NCBI GenBank assembly: GCA_011192085.1
Contig: DUEQ01000361.1
Coordinates: 1 to 7,889, forward strand
From: Caldilineae bacterium
GTDB taxonomy: Bacteria; Chloroflexota; Anaerolineae; J102
Direction: 5' to 3'
Length of the DNA stretch: 7,889 bases
Shown here: positions 3,986 through 7,889 of the stretch, piece after piece
Numbering within the stretch: the first letter of the stretch is position 1
How the letters are laid out: each line of letters begins with the position of its first letter
The notes under the pieces: generated by a model
What the model was told of the DNA's origin: nothing
The model's input: only the letters and a program-made list of their open reading frames with translations
Databases searched by the model: none
Program-made: the position numbers and the translations under genes

Positions 3986-6958
3986 ATGGACGAAAAACGT
4001 TTGAGCATTGCCGAACTTCGCAAACGCCTTGCCGAGAAAACGGGTAAGGGGTATTGGCGGAGTTTCAACGAGATCGCGGATACCGAGGAATTCCGCGAGT
4101 TTTTGGGGCAGGAATTCCCCTCGGGCGCGGCCTATCTGGATGATCCCACCGGCGTGACGCGTCGCACCTTTCTCAAGATCATGGGCGCGTCCATGGCCCT
4201 GGCGGGGCTGACGGCGTGCACGGCCACGAATCCTGAAAAGATCGTGCCTTATGTGGAAGCTCCCGAGGAGGTGATTCCTGGCGAGCCCCTTTTCTACGCC
4301 TCGGCCTTTCCCCTGGCCGGCTATGGCATGGGCGTTGTGGTGGAAACCCATGAGGGGCGTCCCACCAAGATCGAGGGGAATGAGAACCATCCCGCCAGCC
4401 TGGGGGCGACGGATGTCTTCGCCCAGGCCTCCATCCTCGATCTCTATGATCCCGACCGCACTCGTCAGCCTGAACGCAAGGGCTTGATGAAAACCTGGGC
4501 CGATTTCGTTAAGGAGCTGGCGGACGCCCAGGCCTCCTGGGGGGATGGCGAAGGCGTTCGCATCCTTACCGGCGCGGTGACCTCGCCCACCTTTGCCAGC
4601 CAGATCCAGGCCTTTTTGGAAACATACCCCCAAGCGCAGTGGCATCAATATGAGCCCGCGGGCCGCAATGCCGCGCACCTGGGCGCACAACTTGCGTTCG
4701 GCGAGACGGTCGATGTCCTTTATCACTTCGATAAAGCCGACGTCGTCCTGGCCCTGGATGCGGACTTCCTCTCCAGCGGCCCGACCGCGGTGCGTTATGC
4801 CAAGGATTTCATGGCGCGGCGGCGGGTGGCGGGCAAGCCGGAGCACGCTGTAGAGATGAACCGCCTCTATGTCGTCGAGCCCTATATGAGCAATACGGGA
4901 GTCATCGCCGATCACCGGCTGCCCCTACGGGCGGTGGACGTAGAGCATTTCACCCGCGCGCTGGCCCAAAAACTTGGACTCGATGTGGAAGGGGGCGACC
5001 CCGAGAAGTATGGCGAATGGCTGGAAACGTTGGTTGCCGATCTGGAAGCGCACAAGGGCAGCAGCATCGTCATCCCGGGCGACCAGCAAGATCCAGTCGT
5101 TCACGCCCTGGCATACGCCATCAACCAGGCCCTGGGCAACTTTGGTCAGACGGTCACCACCATCGAGCCGGTGGAAACCCAGCCCGTGGATCAGATCGAA
5201 TCCCTCACCCAACTGGTGGAGGACATGCAGTCGGGAGCCGTGAAGAGTTTGATCATCTTCGACGGCAACCCGGTCTACACCGCCCCCGCCGACATTCCCT
5301 TCAACGAGGCGTTAAAGCAGACGCCTTTCAGCGTCTATGTGGGCGCCTCCCTGGACGAAACTGCGGTGGAAACCTTGTGGTACATCCCGCGTAGCCATTA
5401 TCTGGAAACCTGGGGGGATGTCCGGGCCTTCGACGGCGTCGTCACCATCATGCAGCCCATGATCGAGCCGCTGTACCAGAGCAAATCAGAATACGAGGTC
5501 ATGGCCGCGCTGCTGGGCGAGCCCAACGCCGCCGGGCATGACATCGTGAAAGGCTACTGGCAGGCCCACGCCCAGACCGACGACTTCGATAAGTTCTGGC
5601 GCGTGGCCCTCAATCAAGGTTATCTGGATGGAACCCAATCCCCAAAGAAGGCGGTGACGGCCTCGGCGGCGGCTGTGGCTAAGCCCTTCAACAACATCGC
5701 TAGCGAGGAGATCGAGATCGTCTTCCGTCCCTCGCCCAGCCTGTGGGATGGGCGGTTCGCCAACAATGGTTGGTTGCAGGAAGTCCCCAACGCCATCACC
5801 AAGCTCACGTGGGACAACGCCGCCATGATGGCTCCCGCCCTGGCCGAACGCCTCAATCTCTCCGACGGCGACCTCATCGTCCTCAACTACTTCGATCGAT
5901 CGGTGGAAGCGCCGGTGTTGGTGCTTCCTGGGCATGCCGATAATTCAGTGACGGTGCACTTGGGCTATGGGCGTCATGTGGCGGGCAACGTGGGGCGGGA
6001 TGTGGGCTTCAACGCCTACGCTATCCGCATGTCTCACAAGCCATGGCAGGATACGGGCGTGATCTTCACCTACACTGGAAAGACCTACCCCCTGGCCCGC
6101 ACTCAGGACCATCACCTCATGGAGGGGCGCCACCTGGTGGTAAGCGGCACCCTGGAGGAGTTCAAGAAGCATCCCGAATTCGTGAAGGAGGAGACCGAGT
6201 ACGAGAAGATCTCCCTCTATCCTGAATTCGCCTATCGGGGCAACGCCTGGGGGATGACTGTAGACCTGAGCGCCTGCATTGGCTGCAACGCCTGCGTCAT
6301 CGCCTGCCAGGCCGAAAACAACATCCCCATCGTGGGCAAGGAAGAGGTGATGCGCTCCCGAGAAATGCATTGGATGCGCATCGATCGCTACTTCATCGGG
6401 GATATGGACAATCCCGATGTGGTGTACCAGCCGGTCATGTGTCAGCAGTGCGAGGGCGCGCCATGCGAGGTGGTTTGCCCCGCGGCGGCCACGGTGCACA
6501 GTCGCGAGGGGCTCAACGACATGGTTTACAACCGCTGCATCGGCACGCGCTATTGTGAGAACAACTGCCCCTACAAAGTGCGTCACTTCAACTTCTTCCA
6601 GTATGTGGATGTGGACACCCCGTCGTTGCAACTGATGCGCAATCCCAACGTCACCGTGCGCTCCCGCGGTGTGATGGAAAAGTGCACCTACTGCGTGCAG
6701 CGCATCAATGCAGCCCGCATCCGCTCCAAGAAGGAGAACCGACCGATTCGCGATGGCGAAGTCAAGACCGCCTGCCAGGCCGTCTGCCCCGCCGACGCCA
6801 TCGTTTTTGGCAATATCAAGGATGAACAGAGCCAGGTGGCCCAGCTCAAGGCGAGCCCGCTGAACTACGAGCTGCTGGGCGAGCTGAACGTTCAGCCCCG
6901 CACTACCTACCTGGCCCGGCTGAAGAACCCCAACCCCCATCTTACGGAGGAGGTGTAA
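3986..6958 (+). CDS. actB: ACIII subunit ActB, Mo-oxidoreductase-like plus iron-sulfur fusion
   Basis: This 990-residue fusion carries electrons from the quinol site to ActA. The N-terminus has the ActB-type WRS...EF..FL..EFP block, then a Tat motif (RRTFLK, Arg59-Arg60), a hydrophobic stretch and a lipobox-like LTAC ending at Cys78, so it is probably exported folded and perhaps lipidated. Residues about 80-750 form the molybdopterin-oxidoreductase-like domain. It contains no cysteine, matching the known absence of an iron-sulfur cluster and Mo cofactor in this domain of ACIII. Residues about 755-990 form the ferredoxin-like domain with four cysteine groups: 764/767/770/774, 819/822/827/831, 851/857/861 and 900/903/930/934. 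The 4+4+3+4 count fits three [4Fe-4S] and one [3Fe-4S] cluster. Start chosen at ATG 3986 with a weak AAGAAAG upstream; GTG 3980 would add two residues. Its 3' end carries the actC ribosome binding site. Confidence 0.96.
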   Translation: MDEKRLSIAELRKRLAEKTGKGYWRSFNEIADTEEFREFLGQEFPSGAAYLDDPTGVTRRTFLKIMGASMALAGLTACTATNPEKIVPYVEAPEEVIPGEPLFYASAFPLAGYGMGVVVETHEGRPTKIEGNENHPASLGATDVFAQASILDLYDPDRTRQPERKGLMKTWADFVKELADAQASWGDGEGVRILTGAVTSPTFASQIQAFLETYPQAQWHQYEPAGRNAAHLGAQLAFGETVDVLYHFDKADVVLALDADFLSSGPTAVRYAKDFMARRRVAGKPEHAVEMNRLYVVEPYMSNTGVIADHRLPLRAVDVEHFTRALAQKLGLDVEGGDPEKYGEWLETLVADLEAHKGSSIVIPGDQQDPVVHALAYAINQALGNFGQTVTTIEPVETQPVDQIESLTQLVEDMQSGAVKSLIIFDGNPVYTAPADIPFNEALKQTPFSVYVGASLDETAVETLWYIPRSHYLETWGDVRAFDGVVTIMQPMIEPLYQSKSEYEVMAALLGEPNAAGHDIVKGYWQAHAQTDDFDKFWRVALNQGYLDGTQSPKKAVTASAAAVAKPFNNIASEEIEIVFRPSPSLWDGRFANNGWLQEVPNAITKLTWDNAAMMAPALAERLNLSDGDLIVLNYFDRSVEAPVLVLPGHADNSVTVHLGYGRHVAGNVGRDVGFNAYAIRMSHKPWQDTGVIFTYTGKTYPLARTQDHHLMEGRHLVVSGTLEEFKKHPEFVKEETEYEKISLYPEFAYRGNAWGMTVDLSACIGCNACVIACQAENNIPIVGKEEVMRSREMHWMRIDRYFIGDMDNPDVVYQPVMCQQCEGAPCEVVCPAAATVHSREGLNDMVYNRCIGTRYCENNCPYKVRHFNFFQYVDVDTPSLQLMRNPNVTVRSRGVMEKCTYCVQRINAARIRSKKENRPIRDGEVKTACQAVCPADAIVFGNIKDEQSQVAQLKASPLNYELLGELNVQPRTTYLARLKNPNPHLTEEV
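6946..6953 (+). promoter_or_regulatory. actC ribosome binding site inside the end of actB
   Basis: GGAGGAGG lies within the last codons of actB, directly before its TAA (6956-6958), and 8 nt before ATG 6962. This very strong site at a 3-nt gene gap points to co-transcription and coupled translation of actB and actC. Confidence 0.8.
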
Positions 6959-6961
6959 GTT

Positions 6962-7889
6962 ATGGCGGCTTCTACAGACCATGCCGAAGTCCCCGTCCTG
7001 GCGCCAGGGCATGATTACGGCACGGTTACCGACAAAGTATCCGGCGTCGTCCTCAGTAAGGAGACGCCCAAAGGATGGCTCGTCGGCTTCGGCGTCGCTT
7101 TCCTCATCGTCATGCTGATGCTCTTTTCCCTGACGGTGCTGTTCGCCAAAGGCGTGGGCGTTTGGGGTTTGGACAATACCGTGGCCTGGGGCTTCGCCAT
7201 CGTCAACTTCGTGTGGTGGGTCGGTATCGGCCATGCCGGCACCCTTATCTCCGCCATCCTTCTGCTCTTCCGGCAGGAATGGCGGAACTCCATCAATCGG
7301 TTCGCTGAGGCCATGACCATCTTCGCCGTGGCCAATGCCGGCCTCTTCCCTATCATCCACACGGGGCGTCCCTGGCTGGCCTATTGGCTATTGCCCTACC
7401 CCAGCATGTTCCAGCTCTGGCCCCAGTTCCGCAGCCCCCTCTTGTGGGATGTGTTCGCCATCTCTACCTATGTGACCATCTCGCTGCTCTTCTGGTACGT
7501 TGGTCTGATCCCCGACTTCGCCACCCTGCGGGATATGGCGGATAACAAGGTGGTGCGGCGCATTTATGGCATCTTCGCCTTGGGATGGCGCGGCGCGGCC
7601 CGGCATTGGGCGCAATACGCGCGGGCATCTTTGTTGCTGGCGGCTCTGGCCACGCCCCTGGTGGTGTCCGTCCACAGCGTGGTTAGCTTCGACTTCGCAG
7701 TCAGTTCGGTGCCCGGCTGGCACACCACCTTCCTCCCGCCCTACTTCGTGTCCGGCGCCATCTACTCCGGGTTCGCCATGGTGGTCACGCTGGCCATTCC
7801 CATCCGCAAGTTCTACCACATGGAGGATTTCATTACCGACCGCCATTTGGAGAACATGGCTAAGATCATGTTGGCCACAGGCCTAATTG
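6962..7889 (+). CDS. actC: ACIII subunit ActC, NrfD-like quinol-oxidising membrane subunit (3' truncated by window)
   Basis: The frame is open from ATG 6962 to the right edge, giving 309 residues of a family that usually has about 450-500. A soluble N-terminal stretch (1-37) is followed by six full membrane helices, about 38-62, 72-103, 115-135, 160-185, 222-245 and 260-282; NrfD-type ActC proteins have about ten. Family signatures are [11 protein letters not shown] (88-98), INRFAEAMT (111-119), [10 protein letters not shown] (129-138), LLWDVFAIS (160-168) and VHSVVSFDF (237-245). His133, Asp163 and Asp244 match conserved polar positions that structural work on ACIII places at or near the quinol site and proton path; that mapping is from memory. 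ActC binds menaquinol in the membrane and feeds electrons to the ActB clusters. It starts 3 nt after actB with a strong overlapping ribosome binding site. The remaining act genes (D, E, F) are expected beyond the window. Confidence 0.94.
   Translation, partial: MAASTDHAEVPVLAPGHDYGTVTDKVSGVVLSKETPKGWLVGFGVAFLIVMLMLFSLTVLFAKGVGVWGLDNTVAWGFAIVNFVWWVGIGHAGTLISAILLLFRQEWRNSINRFAEAMTIFAVANAGLFPIIHTGRPWLAYWLLPYPSMFQLWPQFRSPLLWDVFAISTYVTISLLFWYVGLIPDFATLRDMADNKVVRRIYGIFALGWRGAARHWAQYARASLLLAALATPLVVSVHSVVSFDFAVSSVPGWHTTFLPPYFVSGAIYSGFAMVVTLAIPIRKFYHMEDFITDRHLENMAKIMLATGLI

Noticed and set aside
3950..4915. A 321-codon minus-strand open frame over the start of actB
   Set aside because: It is antisense to the conserved ActB N-terminus and the composition is typical of a shadow frame.
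5945..7360. A 471-codon open frame on the minus strand across the actB-actC junction
   Set aside because: It is fully antisense to two strongly conserved genes and spans their junction. Its translation is His/Gly/Ala/Val-rich with no recognisable domain, as expected from reading GC-biased codons backwards.

Overview
The window holds the start of an alternative complex III (ACIII, Act) respiratory locus. The recognised genes lie on the + strand in this order: the 3' end of an unidentified protein with a C-terminal membrane anchor; a membrane-anchored TPR protein; a cytochrome c oxidase subunit I-like protein; then actA (pentahaem cytochrome c), actB (Mo-oxidoreductase-like domain fused to a four-cluster ferredoxin domain) and the first two thirds of actC (NrfD-like quinol-site membrane subunit), which runs off the right edge. 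No tRNA, rRNA, CRISPR or mobile element is visible.

The DNA is GC-rich by eye, with strong Shine-Dalgarno sites. ACIII occurs in Bacteroidota, Rhodothermota, Chloroflexota, Acidobacteriota, Planctomycetota and Proteobacteria. The overall look of these proteins suggests Chloroflexota to me, but this is a weak inference and nothing in the window proves it.

Region by region: 1-158 is a C-terminal fragment with a single membrane helix. 159-397 is non-coding and carries a long-range inverted repeat, then a perfect 13-bp hairpin, then an AT-rich stretch that is the likely promoter area of the TPR gene. 398-1315 is the TPR protein. 1316-1546 is non-coding and starts with a perfect 16-bp palindrome. 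1547-3127 is the CoxI-like gene. 3215-3886, 3986-6958 and 6962-7889 are actA, actB and actC, with gaps of 99 and 3 nt between them.

ACIII oxidises menaquinol at ActC/ActB and passes electrons through ActB iron-sulfur clusters and ActA haems to cytochrome c or directly to a terminal oxidase. The most interesting item is the CoxI-like protein. By family alignment from memory it keeps all three haem-ligand histidines but has lost two of the three CuB histidines (Gln257 and Val306), the D-channel Asp (Asn111), the HPEV Glu (Ser259) and the K-channel Lys (Ile335). It therefore looks like an intact, conserved-fold dihaem protein that cannot be a normal oxygen-reducing, proton-pumping oxidase. Its position directly upstream of actA suggests a role with ACIII, perhaps as an accessory redox subunit; that role is inference.
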